From positions 1-49,019 of the forward strand of contig ONPY01000005.1 in the NCBI GenBank assembly GCA_900319835.1: a stretch of DNA of 49,019 nt, written 5' to 3'. Made by a program: the position numbers and the translations under genes. This stretch comes from an uncultured Eubacteriales bacterium (GTDB lineage Bacteria > Bacillota_A > Clostridia > Oscillospirales > Oscillospiraceae). Under the pieces are notes generated by a model. That model did no database searches and was not told where the DNA came from. It saw nothing but the letters and a program-made list of their open reading frames with translations. Positions 16,837 through 25,331 of the stretch are shown here, in pieces; within the stretch, counting starts at the first letter, position 1; each line of letters opens with the position of its first letter.

Positions 16837-17907
16837 CTACTCCGCCAGGGCCACCAGCTCCCGGTCCTTGCGGATTTCCAGCGGGTCGATGCCCTTCTGC
16901 TCCGCCCGCTGCTCCAGCAGGCAGGTCATCAGATCGTAGTAGTCCCAGCCCTCCAGTTCGAAGTGTCTGGCCTGCCGCGGCAGCTCCTCCTCAAGATACT
17001 GACGCAGGGAAAAAGCCCCGCCCACCTGGTGATCGAGGATCCAGGCCAGGGCCTCGCGCTCGCTCATCTCCCGCTCCAGGTAGTACTTGCGTCCGCCCAG
17101 ACCGTAGAGCGTACGCTTGCCGTCCAGGTAGCCGATCTCGATATCCCGCCGCGCCTGCTCGGAGTCAAAGTTCAGCACATGGCCCAGGTCGGCCCAGGAG
17201 TGGATCACGGTCAGGTTCACATCGTCCGGCATCCTGAATTTCCGTTCTCTGCCGATGCCGGGGATGCGCACGGCGATGATGTCCCTGTAGCCGGCCTCCA
17301 CCAGCGCGTGCAGGGGCAGGGAGTCCACAAAGCCGCCGTCGGCATAGTATTTGCCGCCCAGCTTTTCCAGCCGGAAGCTCGGGTGGTAGGCCGAGGCCAG
17401 CAGCATATCGCAGATCTCCTCCTCCGGCAGGTCGTTGACGTGGACTTCCAGACTCTTGCGGTCCGTGATCGAGACCGTGGAGATGTACAGCTGCACGTCG
17501 GATTCCTTGACGCGCTTGACGTCCACCACGTCCCGCACCCAGGCCCGCAGGGGTGCCACGTCCAGTCCGCGGTTGCGGACAATGTCCAGCGCCTTGCCGA
17601 ACAGATCCGTCAGGCTCATGTTCTCAAACTGTCCGCTCATCATCTGCTTGACGTCGTCCTCCGAGAGGGCGCCCAGGTCCATCACCTTGTTCAGGTGGAT
17701 GTCCCGCCAGCAGGCAATGGCGCGGGTGAGATCCCGCATGGTCATCAGCGCCCCGTTGAGCGCGCCCACCGAGGTGCCGGAGACGGCGTTGTACTTGACG
17801 CCCGCCTGCTCCAGAGCCTTCCACACACCGATCTCATAGGCTCCCTTGGCCCCGCCGCCCTCCAGCGCAATGGCATAGGTCTTGCTTGTATCCAGCTTCA
17901 GTTCCAT
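16837..17907 (-). CDS. Patatin-like phospholipase
   Basis: 356 residues of the bacterial patatin/RssA family, which cleave acyl chains from lipids with a Ser-Asp dyad. The oxyanion loop GGGAKG is at 17-22, the nucleophile elbow GTSVG holds Ser46, and DGG holds Asp190. The C-terminal 120 residues (KRTLYGLGGRKYYLEREMSE onward) are an extension common in Clostridia members. No signal peptide or membrane helix, so it is cytosolic. Own promoter at 17930-17959 and own terminator. The substrate is unknown. Confidence 0.93.
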   Translation of the reverse strand: MELKLDTSKTYAIALEGGGAKGAYEIGVWKALEQAGVKYNAVSGTSVGALNGALMTMRDLTRAIACWRDIHLNKVMDLGALSEDDVKQMMSGQFENMSLTDLFGKALDIVRNRGLDVAPLRAWVRDVVDVKRVKESDVQLYISTVSITDRKSLEVHVNDLPEEEICDMLLASAYHPSFRLEKLGGKYYADGGFVDSLPLHALVEAGYRDIIAVRIPGIGRERKFRMPDDVNLTVIHSWADLGHVLNFDSEQARRDIEIGYLDGKRTLYGLGGRKYYLEREMSEREALAWILDHQVGGAFSLRQYLEEELPRQARHFELEGWDYYDLMTCLLEQRAEQKGIDPLEIRKDRELVALAE

Positions 17908-17929
17908 GTTCAGCGCCTCCTTTTTTTGT

Positions 17930-17959
17930 ATTGTAGCATACCGGCAGCGCTTCCATCAA
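17930..17959 (-). promoter_or_regulatory. Promoter of the patatin gene
   Basis: On the minus strand: TTGATG (17954-17959), 18-base spacer, TACAAT (17930-17935), followed by AAAGGAGGCG before the ATG. Confidence 0.6.
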
Positions 17960-18019
17960 TGCCCAATTGCGGCTTTTTCAGACAGGATTGAGACTCTTTC
18001 CTCTTCCAACCGTTCTCCC

Positions 18020-18382
18020 CTAAAGCAGACTCCGCAAATACAGGCCCAGCAGAGCCGCCAGAACGCCCAGCAGGAATACAAGCCCCGGCCGCAGCCGGCG
18101 GCGGACAGTCGGGAGAGCCTCGGCTGCCGCAGATTCCGCCGCGGCCTTTGCCTGCTCCAGCAGATCGCTGCGGCTGACGCCGCCGTCTCGGAACACCTCC
18201 TCGCGCAGGAGGAACACCGCCTCCGAAAAGCGCGGGTCCGAACTCGGCACCACCACTGCCCGGCGCATTTTCCCACGCAGGGCGGGCGGGGCGGTTTCAG
18301 GTCTCTGGAAAATCAGCAGGCCCAGCAGCGCGCCTGCCCGGCGCAGGAGGTCTGCAAGGCGGGAGCGGAGCAGGCCCCTCAT
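18020..18382 (-). CDS. Small tail-anchored protein coupled to spoIIE
   Basis: 120 residues beginning MRGLLRSRLADLLRRAG. The middle is a charged helical region (RFSEAVFLLREEVFRDGG, DLLEQAKAAAESAAAEA) and residues about 99-117 are a single hydrophobic segment, so it is probably anchored by its C-terminus. No family recognised. Its ATG overlaps the SpoIIE stop by four bases, a good sign that it is real and translated with SpoIIE, perhaps in the same sporulation stage. A competing frame at 17956-18276 lacks this coupling. Confidence 0.6.
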   Translation of the reverse strand: MRGLLRSRLADLLRRAGALLGLLIFQRPETAPPALRGKMRRAVVVPSSDPRFSEAVFLLREEVFRDGGVSRSDLLEQAKAAAESAAAEALPTVRRRLRPGLVFLLGVLAALLGLYLRSLL

Positions 18383-20700
18383 GCCCGGGCCTCCACGCGC
18401 ACAGCCACCACAGTCATGTCGTCCTCCGCTCCGTAGCGGCCCTCCGCCTCCTTGAGTGTGGCGCGGGCCAGAGCCTTCATGTCCTCAAAATTCTGCTGCA
18501 GCAGCTCCCGCAGCCAGGCGTCCTCCGTCTCCGCCAGGACTCCGTCCGTCGCGATCAGGGCGGTGCAGCCGGGCTTTAGGCGCATGCGCACCACGTCCGG
18601 CGCGGTGCCCTCCCCGGCGGAGAGGCCCGCCGCCAGGGTCTCCCCCTTGATGCGGCGGATGCTGCCGCCGCCCATCACATAGGAGGGCGCGGCTCCGTAC
18701 TTATAAAAGCAGGTCTCCCCGGAAAAGAGATCGACGCACATGAGATCCACCGTGGCAAAGCCCCAGCTCTCCCCATCCCGCAGCAGCAGTACGGAGTTCA
18801 AGGTCTTCATGGCCACCGCCGGGTCGATGCCCGCCCGGAGAAACTTCTCCAGAATCGCGATCACGCGCCTGCTGTCCTCGGCGGCCTCGTCCCCGGTGCC
18901 CATGCCGTCGGAGAGCAGCACGCAGAGCACCCCCGCGTCGGTCTTGAAGTAGGTCCCGCGGTCACCGCTGACCTTCTCACCCTGCTTCTTCATGGCGGCG
19001 ATGCCCACGGTGACCGCCAGGGGCTCCGCCTCCAGCAGCTCCAGCCGCGGGCTGTCCTCCGGGCCGCGCACCGGCTCACAGAGCCGCGCCCCCACGATCT
19101 CCGAGAGCTTTTCCAGATAGTCCTCCTTCAGCAGCGGGCTGAGACGACCGCTCTCGATGAGCACGTGCAGCCGGCCCCCGCCGTCGCGGTAGACCGCCGC
19201 GTCCGCGTCGATGTCCAGACTTCTCAGATAGCGCAGCAGCCGCCGCTCCGCCAGTGGCTCCGAGCCGCTCACGCCGCCCAGCTCCCGGGCGATCTGCCCC
19301 AGCATCTGCGACACGTCCGCGTACTGGCCCCAGGACACCTGGCGGTTTTCGCTCAGCCGTGCCCGCAGCTGCCGCCGGTAGGACAGGCCGCGCAGCTCCC
19401 CGTTGACCGCTGCCACAAAGGCCTCCACATTCTCGCACTTGCCGCGAAAATGCGCGGGGATGTCCTCCGGCTCCAGGCTGCCGTTTTGCAGCATGGCCCG
19501 GGTGGCGTCGTTCATGGCGGAGAGGGTATCCACATAGTCCTGATTCCAGCAGCGGTTTTTCTGCTTGCAGCGGATGCACACCGCGTCCGCCGCCCGGTCG
19601 AACACCCGGGCCACGTTTTCGTCATTCCCGGGCTCGGAGACGTTTCGGCGCACGGTCTCAAACAGCTCCCCGTAGGCCTCGCTCAGCCGCTGCAGCCGCA
19701 GCGCCTCAAAGCGGCGCAGACCGGATTCCCCCCGCCCGCGGTCGGCGCACTGGAGCACCACGCCCACCCGGTTGAGCCAGCTTGAGGGCAGGAGCATGAA
19801 CAGCACCGAGGCGCAGAAGCCCTCATACAGTGCGCTGACAAAGGGGCCGCTCTCCCAGGCGCAGACCACCGCAAGGGCGTCTGCAAGGATGAAGGAGAGC
19901 ACATACAGCACTCTCCCATGCCGCCCGAAAACGCCCGACAGCAGCCCGGTAAAAGCGTAGGCCATGGTGTAGAACATGGGCCCCTCTCCCGCCACGTCCA
20001 TGGCAAGGCCCAGCACCGTCCCCACCGCGGAGCCGGTCAGCATCCCGCCCTTCATGGCGGAGGCCATCACCAGCAGCAGCGCCAGCACTCTGCCGATGGC
20101 GACCGTGTCAAACAGCACCACCCGGGAAAAGGCCATCAGCGCGCAGGAGGCCATGATCATCAGGGACACGGTATGCCGCAGCTCCGCCGCCTCCGAGTTT
20201 TTCAGTCCCCCGCTCAGCGCCTCGCGGAAAAAGAAGCTGCCGCCGAAGGCCAGCGTCACCTCCAGCATCAGCTCCGCCGCCGCGGGCACTGCCCCCGCAC
20301 GCACGGAAAAGCCGCCGAGAAAGCCCGTTATGCCCATCACCAGCCCCGCCGCCGTGGGCATAAACCAGGGGCTCTTGCTGGCCGGCAGCTCGTGGAAGAC
20401 GAAGGCCACCGTGTACACCAGCACCGAGGCCGCGATGTAGCGGATTCCCCACTCCAGCCCGCCGCTGACAAGGTACCCCAGGGCCGCCCCCGCCAGGGCG
20501 AACACGCCGCTGACGCCCGCCCCCGAGCAGGCTACCATGGCCATGCCGAAGGGCGCCCCGCTGCGCTGCACCCGGGCGCAGGCCATCACCGCCCCCATCA
20601 GCAGATACAGCCCGCTGCGCGCCGCCAACAGCAGGCGCGCATCCGGCGTCACCCGCCGCCCGCCCAGGGCGGCGCTTCTGTCCTGTCCTCCCAAATCCAT
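18379..20700 (-). CDS. spoIIE: Stage II sporulation protein E, PP2C-type phosphatase
   Basis: 773 residues from the ATG at 20700, seven bases after GGAGGG; a TTG five codons earlier is less likely. The N-terminal 290 residues contain about ten membrane helices, then comes a cytoplasmic regulatory region (with a Cys cluster CIRCKQKNRC) and a C-terminal PP2C domain from about 560. The metal-binding motifs are LLSDGMGTGDEA and GAEDDMTVVAV. In B. subtilis SpoIIE dephosphorylates SpoIIAA to release sigma-F in the forespore and interacts with FtsZ. Its presence implies a sporulating lineage. A TATAAT lies upstream near 20748-20753 without a good -35, as might be expected for an activator-dependent promoter. 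Confidence 0.95.
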   Translation of the reverse strand: MDLGGQDRSAALGGRRVTPDARLLLAARSGLYLLMGAVMACARVQRSGAPFGMAMVACSGAGVSGVFALAGAALGYLVSGGLEWGIRYIAASVLVYTVAFVFHELPASKSPWFMPTAAGLVMGITGFLGGFSVRAGAVPAAAELMLEVTLAFGGSFFFREALSGGLKNSEAAELRHTVSLMIMASCALMAFSRVVLFDTVAIGRVLALLLVMASAMKGGMLTGSAVGTVLGLAMDVAGEGPMFYTMAYAFTGLLSGVFGRHGRVLYVLSFILADALAVVCAWESGPFVSALYEGFCASVLFMLLPSSWLNRVGVVLQCADRGRGESGLRRFEALRLQRLSEAYGELFETVRRNVSEPGNDENVARVFDRAADAVCIRCKQKNRCWNQDYVDTLSAMNDATRAMLQNGSLEPEDIPAHFRGKCENVEAFVAAVNGELRGLSYRRQLRARLSENRQVSWGQYADVSQMLGQIARELGGVSGSEPLAERRLLRYLRSLDIDADAAVYRDGGGRLHVLIESGRLSPLLKEDYLEKLSEIVGARLCEPVRGPEDSPRLELLEAEPLAVTVGIAAMKKQGEKVSGDRGTYFKTDAGVLCVLLSDGMGTGDEAAEDSRRVIAILEKFLRAGIDPAVAMKTLNSVLLLRDGESWGFATVDLMCVDLFSGETCFYKYGAAPSYVMGGGSIRRIKGETLAAGLSAGEGTAPDVVRMRLKPGCTALIATDGVLAETEDAWLRELLQQNFEDMKALARATLKEAEGRYGAEDDMTVVAVRVEARA

Positions 20701-20867
20701 GCCGAAGCCCTCCAAGTTGACATAAGGTTATAAACATAAGGTAATGATTATTATAGTTATGTAATATGGCAAAGGCGGTCATTCCCTGCTGTTGATTCCC
20801 GTTTTTTTCGGCGGGGAAATACCGGGGAAAGAGAGACGCGATCCGCATCAGCCCCGTATGTTTTTTC

Positions 20868-20896
20868 TTGTCAGACAGGGGCGCGCGTGTTAAACT
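20868..20896 (+). promoter_or_regulatory. Promoter of the ahcY operon
   Basis: TTGTCA (20868-20873), 17-base spacer, TAAACT (20891-20896), 35 bases before the ahcY ATG. Confidence 0.6.
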
Positions 20897-20931
20897 AATA
20901 AATTGAAAACTCTAACATACGGAGGACTTCC

Positions 20932-22167
20932 ATGAGTCAGATTAAAGACATCTCCCTCGCCCCCTCGGGCGAAATGAAAATCAACTGGGTCATGCGCAAC
21001 ATGCCCGTACTGCGCGGCATCGGGGAGGACTTTCGGAAAACCCGCCCCTTCGAAGGGCTGAAGATTGCCCTGTCGGTCCACCTGGAGGCCAAGACCGCCT
21101 ACCTCTGCCGGGTGCTGGAAATGGGTGGGGCGCAGATGTTTGTCACCGGCTCCAACCCTCTCTCCACCCAAGACGACGTGGCCGCGGCCCTGGTTGCCGG
21201 CGGCATGGAGGTCTTTGCCCGCTACGGCTGCGACATGGCCGCGTATGAGGACTGCCTCTGCAGGGTCCTCGAGGCAGGCCCCAACATCATCATCGATGAC
21301 GGCGGAGACCTGGTGAACCTGATGCACACGAAATACCGTGACCTGATCCCCGGGGTCATCGGCGGCTGTGAGGAGACCACCACCGGCATCCACCGCCTGC
21401 GCGCCATGGCGAAGGAGGGGGCGCTCTGCTTCCCGATGGTCATGGTCAACGAGGCCGACTGCAAGCACATGTTCGACAACCGCTACGGCACGGGCCAGTC
21501 CGTCTGGGACGGCATCAACCGCACCACGAACCTGATCGTGGCCGGCAAGTACGTGGTGGTCTCCGGTTACGGCTGGTGCGGCAAGGGCGTGTCTCTGCGG
21601 GCCAAGGGGCTGGGGGCCAAGGTCATCGTCACCGAGACCGACCCCGTCCGCGCGCTTGAGGCCGTGATGGACGGCTACGAGGTCATGCCCATGCGCGAAG
21701 CTGCGAAGATCGGCGACATGTTTGTCACCGTCACCGGCTGCAGCGGCGTCATCACGCCCGAGCACTTTGAGACCATGAAGGATGGCGCCATCCTCACCAA
21801 CGCGGGCCACTTCGACGTGGAGGTGGACATGGCGGGGCTGGAGAAGCTGGCCGTGAAGAAATACGACGCCAGGCACAACATTCAGGGCTATGTCCTGCCG
21901 AGCGGCAAGACGCTCTTTACCATTGCGGAGGGCCGGCTTGTCAACCTCGCCGCGGGCGACGGGCACCCGGCGGAGATCATGGACATGAGCTTTGCCGTGC
22001 AGGCCCTGTCCGCCGAGTACCTGGCCGGACACCGGGGGCAGCTTCAGCCCGGCGTGATCCCCGTGCCGCGGGAGCTGGACGAGGCTGTGGCGAGAAGAAA
22101 GCTCGCCTCCATGGGCGTGGAGATCGACACGCTCACCGACGAGCAGCGCGCCTACCTCGGGCTGTAA
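20932..22167 (+). CDS. ahcY: Adenosylhomocysteinase
   Basis: 411 residues. The enzyme splits S-adenosylhomocysteine to adenosine and homocysteine with bound NAD, removing the inhibitor of methyltransferases. The catalytic region is clear (VHLEAKTAYL, TGSNPLSTQDDV, GGCEETTTGIHRL), as is the Rossmann motif VSGYGWCGKG and the C-terminal GDGHPAEIMDMSFA. It lacks the long insert of eukaryotic enzymes, as in many bacteria. GGAGG precedes the ATG. First of four same-strand genes. Clostridia usually have either this enzyme or the Pfs/LuxS route. Confidence 0.97.
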   Translation: MSQIKDISLAPSGEMKINWVMRNMPVLRGIGEDFRKTRPFEGLKIALSVHLEAKTAYLCRVLEMGGAQMFVTGSNPLSTQDDVAAALVAGGMEVFARYGCDMAAYEDCLCRVLEAGPNIIIDDGGDLVNLMHTKYRDLIPGVIGGCEETTTGIHRLRAMAKEGALCFPMVMVNEADCKHMFDNRYGTGQSVWDGINRTTNLIVAGKYVVVSGYGWCGKGVSLRAKGLGAKVIVTETDPVRALEAVMDGYEVMPMREAAKIGDMFVTVTGCSGVITPEHFETMKDGAILTNAGHFDVEVDMAGLEKLAVKKYDARHNIQGYVLPSGKTLFTIAEGRLVNLAAGDGHPAEIMDMSFAVQALSAEYLAGHRGQLQPGVIPVPRELDEAVARRKLASMGVEIDTLTDEQRAYLGL

Positions 22168-22190
22168 AGCGGTCCGAACGGGAGTACCCT

Positions 22191-22811
22191 ATGCACATTC
22201 CAAGCTCCGCCAGCCAGGCCATTGAGATCCTGGACTTTGACAGAGCCCTCGCCCTCTCCGGGCAGGGCGATGCCTATGACCGGGACGAATGGCTCTATGT
22301 GCCGGACTTTTACACCGAATACCGTTACATCCTGGGCACCCGGGGGCTGAACCCGCTGATCTGCATCGGCGTCAACCCCTCCACCGCGGAGCCCGGCAAC
22401 CTGGACAACACCCTCAAATCCGTCTCCCGCATCGCCAGGGGCAACGGCTACGACAGCTGGATCATGTTCAACGTCTACGCCCAGCGGGCCACCCGGCCGG
22501 AGGACATGGACAGGGAGCTGAACAGGCGGCTGCACGAAGCCAACATGGAGGCCTTTCGCTACATTCTCTCGCATGTGGGCGCGGGGGTCTCCCCCGCGGT
22601 TTGGGCCGCCTGGGGCGCTGTCATCGAAAAACGCCCGTACCTGCCCGGCTGCGTGCGCGACATGGTCGCCATCGGGGAGGAATACGGCGCCCGCTGGCTC
22701 TCGGCCGGGAAGATCTCCGTCAAAGGGCACCCGCACCATCCGCTGTATCTGCGCAAGGATGAAAAGACCGTTCCCTTTGATGTCGCTCGCTATCTGGAGG
22801 CCCTGTCATGA
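22191..22811 (+). CDS. DUF1643 protein
   Basis: 206 residues. CIGVNPSTAEPGNLDNTLKSV (about 61-81) and the later WAAWG segment are hallmarks of DUF1643, a small cytosolic family without a proven activity. The start is the ATG at 22191, 23 bases after ahcY. Its last codons overlap the C-N hydrolase start by four bases. The context suggests nucleoside, one-carbon or amide metabolism, but this is only neighbourhood evidence. Confidence 0.85.
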   Translation: MHIPSSASQAIEILDFDRALALSGQGDAYDRDEWLYVPDFYTEYRYILGTRGLNPLICIGVNPSTAEPGNLDNTLKSVSRIARGNGYDSWIMFNVYAQRATRPEDMDRELNRRLHEANMEAFRYILSHVGAGVSPAVWAAWGAVIEKRPYLPGCVRDMVAIGEEYGARWLSAGKISVKGHPHHPLYLRKDEKTVPFDVARYLEALS

Positions 22812-23620
22812 TCCGAATCGCCGTGTGTCAAAATCTGGCCGCCCGGGACCGCTGGGAGACTCTGGACCGGGTGGAGCGCATGTTCCGCGAGGCCGCGGCA
22901 AACGGCGCGGATGTGGCCGTGCTGCCGGAGATGTTTCTCTGTCCCTATTCCGCCCGCAGCTTCCAGGCCGAGGCCATCCTCGGCCATGAGGAGGTCACGG
23001 CCCGGCTTGCCTCGCTGGCGCGGCAGTACCACATGTATGTGGTGGGCGGCTCCATCCCCGAGATGGAGGATTACTGCTGCTACAACAGCTGCTTCGTCTT
23101 TGACCGCGGGGGCCGGCAGATCGCGCGGCACCGGAAGGCGCATCTCTACGACGCGGACGTATTGGGCATGCATGTGCGGGAATCCGCCAGCTTCTTTCCC
23201 GGGAACGCCGTCACGGTCTTTGACACCGAGTTTGGGCCCATGGGCGTCGCCGTCTGCTACGATCTGCGCTTTCCGGAGATGTTCCGGGCTATGGCCCAGC
23301 GGGGCGCAAAGGTGATCTTTGTCCCGGCCCAGTTCAATCTCAGCTCCGGGCCGAAGCACTGGGACCTGCTGCTGCGCTCCCGTGCCGTGGATTACCAGGT
23401 CTTTCTGGTGGGCGCCCAGGCCGCGCGGAATCCGGATGTGCGCTACCAGTGCTGGGGCCGCTCCGCCGTCTACGACCCGGCGGGCGTCTGTCTCGCGCAG
23501 GCCGGAGAGGGCGAGGAGATCCTCTATGCCGACCTGGATCCGGCCCAGATCGAGGCCGAGCGCGCCCTGCTCCCAGTCGCCCGGGCATTGCGCCGGGATC
23601 TCTACTGCATATCGGAGTGA
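22808..23620 (+). CDS. Carbon-nitrogen hydrolase, omega-amidase type
   Basis: 270 residues of the nitrilase superfamily with the complete Glu-Lys-Cys triad: Glu41 in LPEMF, Lys110 in HRKAHL and Cys150 in AVCYDLRFPE. The closest functional group is the YafV/Nit2 omega-amidases, which hydrolyse alpha-ketoglutaramate and the glutamine-analogue products of methionine salvage. With ahcY in the same operon a role in methionine-cycle clean-up is reasonable but unproven. Overlaps the DUF1643 gene by four bases. No signal peptide; cytosolic. Confidence 0.93.
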   Translation: MIRIAVCQNLAARDRWETLDRVERMFREAAANGADVAVLPEMFLCPYSARSFQAEAILGHEEVTARLASLARQYHMYVVGGSIPEMEDYCCYNSCFVFDRGGRQIARHRKAHLYDADVLGMHVRESASFFPGNAVTVFDTEFGPMGVAVCYDLRFPEMFRAMAQRGAKVIFVPAQFNLSSGPKHWDLLLRSRAVDYQVFLVGAQAARNPDVRYQCWGRSAVYDPAGVCLAQAGEGEEILYADLDPAQIEAERALLPVARALRRDLYCISE

Positions 23621-23625
23621 CACAC

Positions 23626-24222
23626 ATGGATCTGTTTTCCGCCATTGCGGCTTACACCCCCTTCAACGAGCAGGAGCAGCGGGACAAGGCCGTGATCCTG
23701 GACTTTCTGCAAAAGAACCCGGACGCCTGCCTGCGCGCCAACCTTATCGCCCACATGACCGCCTCGGCCTGGGTGGTCAATCCCGCACGGGATCGGGTGC
23801 TGATGGTCTACCATAAGATCTACGACTCCTGGTCCTGGACCGGCGGCCATGCCGACGGGGACGAGGATCTGGCCCGGGTGGCGCTGAAAGAAGTGCGCGA
23901 GGAGACCGGCGTGAAGTCCGCGCGGCTCGTCTCCGACGAAATCTACTCGCTGGAGGTGCTCACCGTGGACGGACACGAAAAGCGCGGGGCCTACGTCCCC
24001 AGCCATCTGCATTTAAACGTCACCTATCTGATTGAGGCAGACGAGCACGATCCCCTCACCGTCTGCGAGGCGGAGAACAGCGGCGTGCAGTGGTTTACGC
24101 TGGAGGGCGCGCTGAACGCCTCCACGGAGCCGTGGTTTGTCCAGCGGATTTACCGAAAGCTGAATGAAAAGCTGATGCTTCAGATGGCTGGCTCAGCTTC
24201 TTTGGTGAGCTCAGCATTGTAA
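23626..24222 (+). CDS. Nudix hydrolase
   Basis: 198 residues from the ATG at 23626, with GGAG overlapping the stop of the previous gene. The Nudix box lies at residues 74-96, beginning GHADGDE and ending EVREETGV; the usual Arg is Lys88, while the metal-binding Glu residues (89, 92, 93) are all kept. About 70 residues precede the fold. This subfamily hydrolyses a nucleoside diphosphate derivative that cannot be predicted. Last gene of the ahcY operon; no convincing terminator follows on the plus strand. Confidence 0.92.
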   Translation: MDLFSAIAAYTPFNEQEQRDKAVILDFLQKNPDACLRANLIAHMTASAWVVNPARDRVLMVYHKIYDSWSWTGGHADGDEDLARVALKEVREETGVKSARLVSDEIYSLEVLTVDGHEKRGAYVPSHLHLNVTYLIEADEHDPLTVCEAENSGVQWFTLEGALNASTEPWFVQRIYRKLNEKLMLQMAGSASLVSSAL

Positions 24223-24319
24223 AGGGATTCATTTGGTGAAGGATACAAACCACTGATTTCTCTCGATCGGGGAGTTTTGCGACGGCTGTGGGAGGTTTTG
24301 TTTCATATCAAAATAAAAA

Positions 24320-24355
24320 CCTGGCCATTTCTCAAGACCTTGAGAAATGGCCAGG
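24320..24355. repeat. Perfect 17-bp inverted repeat
   Basis: Arms 24320-24336 and 24339-24355 are exactly complementary with a 2-base centre (CCTGGCCATTTCTCAAG and its complement). On the minus strand it is followed by TTTTTATTTTG, so it may act as a terminator in that direction. The surrounding stretch 24223-24440 has no gene. Confidence 0.85.
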
Positions 24356-24440
24356 CAAATGACAGTCCCAGTCTTCTCCTGCCGGGAAGGCCAGGTTTGC
24401 CTCCTGTACTTAGTAATCCTATTATTGATTAAAACTCTAG

Positions 24441-24506
24441 TCAGATAAGCCGCGGTACCCTCGATTTTCAGCGTGAAGGCGCTGAAAATCCGCCCCATAC
24501 CAAACC
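24441..24506 (+). repeat. Dispersed 66-nt intergenic repeat, copy A
   Basis: Starts TCAGATAAGCCGCG, holds a 10-bp hairpin (ATTTTCAGCG at 24464-24473 with CGCTGAAAAT at 24480-24489) and ends CATACCAAACC. Copy B at 33101-33166 is the same element in inverse orientation, about 80 percent identical by eye. Bases 24507-24605 carry a further small hairpin (GAGCCTTTCA...TGAAAGGCTC). Confidence 0.8.
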
Positions 24507-24605
24507 TCAACGCGCCTTGCGGCGCTACCTGTGCCCTTCATGGGGACCAGAGCCTTTCAGCAATGAAAGGCTCACATAAAAGATAGGTTCCATCGCTGAA
24601 AGCAA

Positions 24606-24648
24606 TATAAAACAATCCCGGAGCCGAAGGCTCCGGGATTGTTTTATA
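24606..24648 (-). terminator. Strong terminator with 20-bp stem
   Basis: Arms 24606-24625 and 24629-24648 pair perfectly around GAA (core ATCCCGGAGCC/GGCTCCGGGAT), with A and T flanks on both sides. It starts 7 bases past the stop of the 84-residue gene and may also work on the plus strand. Confidence 0.9.
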
Positions 24649-24655
24649 CACGCCT

Positions 24656-24910
24656 TTATCCCTCAACGGGGAAGATCGGGCCGCGCAGCGCATCATCTTC
24701 CAAGATATAGACAAAGAGGAAACCTTCCTGCGTCATGGTTTGCAGCTGTTCAGCCACATACCATTCCTTCCACTCCTCCTCACTACAGCATTCGTGCTCT
24801 CCCACGATATAATCAGAGCCGGAGGCCGTATACGGGAGCTTCTGGGCATGTAATTTCTCCAAAGTTTTCTCTGGATTTTCATACTTGGAAGCAACATAGG
24901 TAATCTTCAT
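24656..24910 (-). CDS. Small hypothetical cytosolic protein
   Basis: 84 residues, MKITYVASKYENPEKTLEKL onward, mixed alpha/beta and acidic, with an adjacent cysteine pair (ECCSEEEW) and a hydrophobic beta stretch (FLFVYILED). The gene is well supported: AAAGGAGG before the ATG at 24910, its own promoter (24945-24973) and a strong terminator. No family recognised. First gene at the left end of the lower-G+C segment. Confidence 0.75.
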   Translation of the reverse strand: MKITYVASKYENPEKTLEKLHAQKLPYTASGSDYIVGEHECCSEEEWKEWYVAEQLQTMTQEGFLFVYILEDDALRGPIFPVEG

Positions 24911-24944
24911 TGTTAACGCCTCCTTTCCGTTTTTATCTGCCTAT

Positions 24945-24973
24945 GTTATAGCACTGTTGCACAAAAATTGCAA
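24945..24973 (-). promoter_or_regulatory. Promoter of the 84-residue gene
   Basis: On the minus strand: TTGCAA (24968-24973), 17-base spacer, TATAAC (24945-24950). Confidence 0.6.
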
Positions 24974-25331
24974 GGGCAAATTCAAATATTTTCTCATATT
25001 TGTGCAAAACTCTGGGGAAGCAGCGCCTTCAACAGCGGAAGGTTCGGGCTGTCCTTTCATCAACAAGCATGGTAAGCCGGAATTTTCACTCGGAATTGGT
25101 CGCCCGGAACAGGTATCTTTTTTGCTGTTCCGGTAGATTATAGGCGTTCGTTATGCTATACTGAATATGGAAGAGCGGACAGACGGGCAGTGCGAACAGA
25201 TGCCGGGAATGGCATTGATCGCAATGGGGGCCCGCCCCGTTCGATGATGATATCCGTATGTCTTACGCTCTGAAACCTTGCAAGGATCAAGGCCGGGGAA
25301 AGCTCAATCAGAGAGAATAAAGGAGAACAGC
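24974..25331. other. Intergenic region without a recognised gene
   Basis: 358 bases between divergent genes. A TATACT near 25155-25160 could be a -10 for the zinc-ribbon gene but has no good -35. The only open frame here (minus, 25156-25341) has no ribosome site or family features. I see no RNA family or repeat. Confidence 0.4.

Noticed and set aside
17956..18276. 106-codon minus-strand frame overlapping the small spoIIE-coupled gene
   Set aside because: Competing frame without the stop/start overlap with spoIIE and without a ribosome site.
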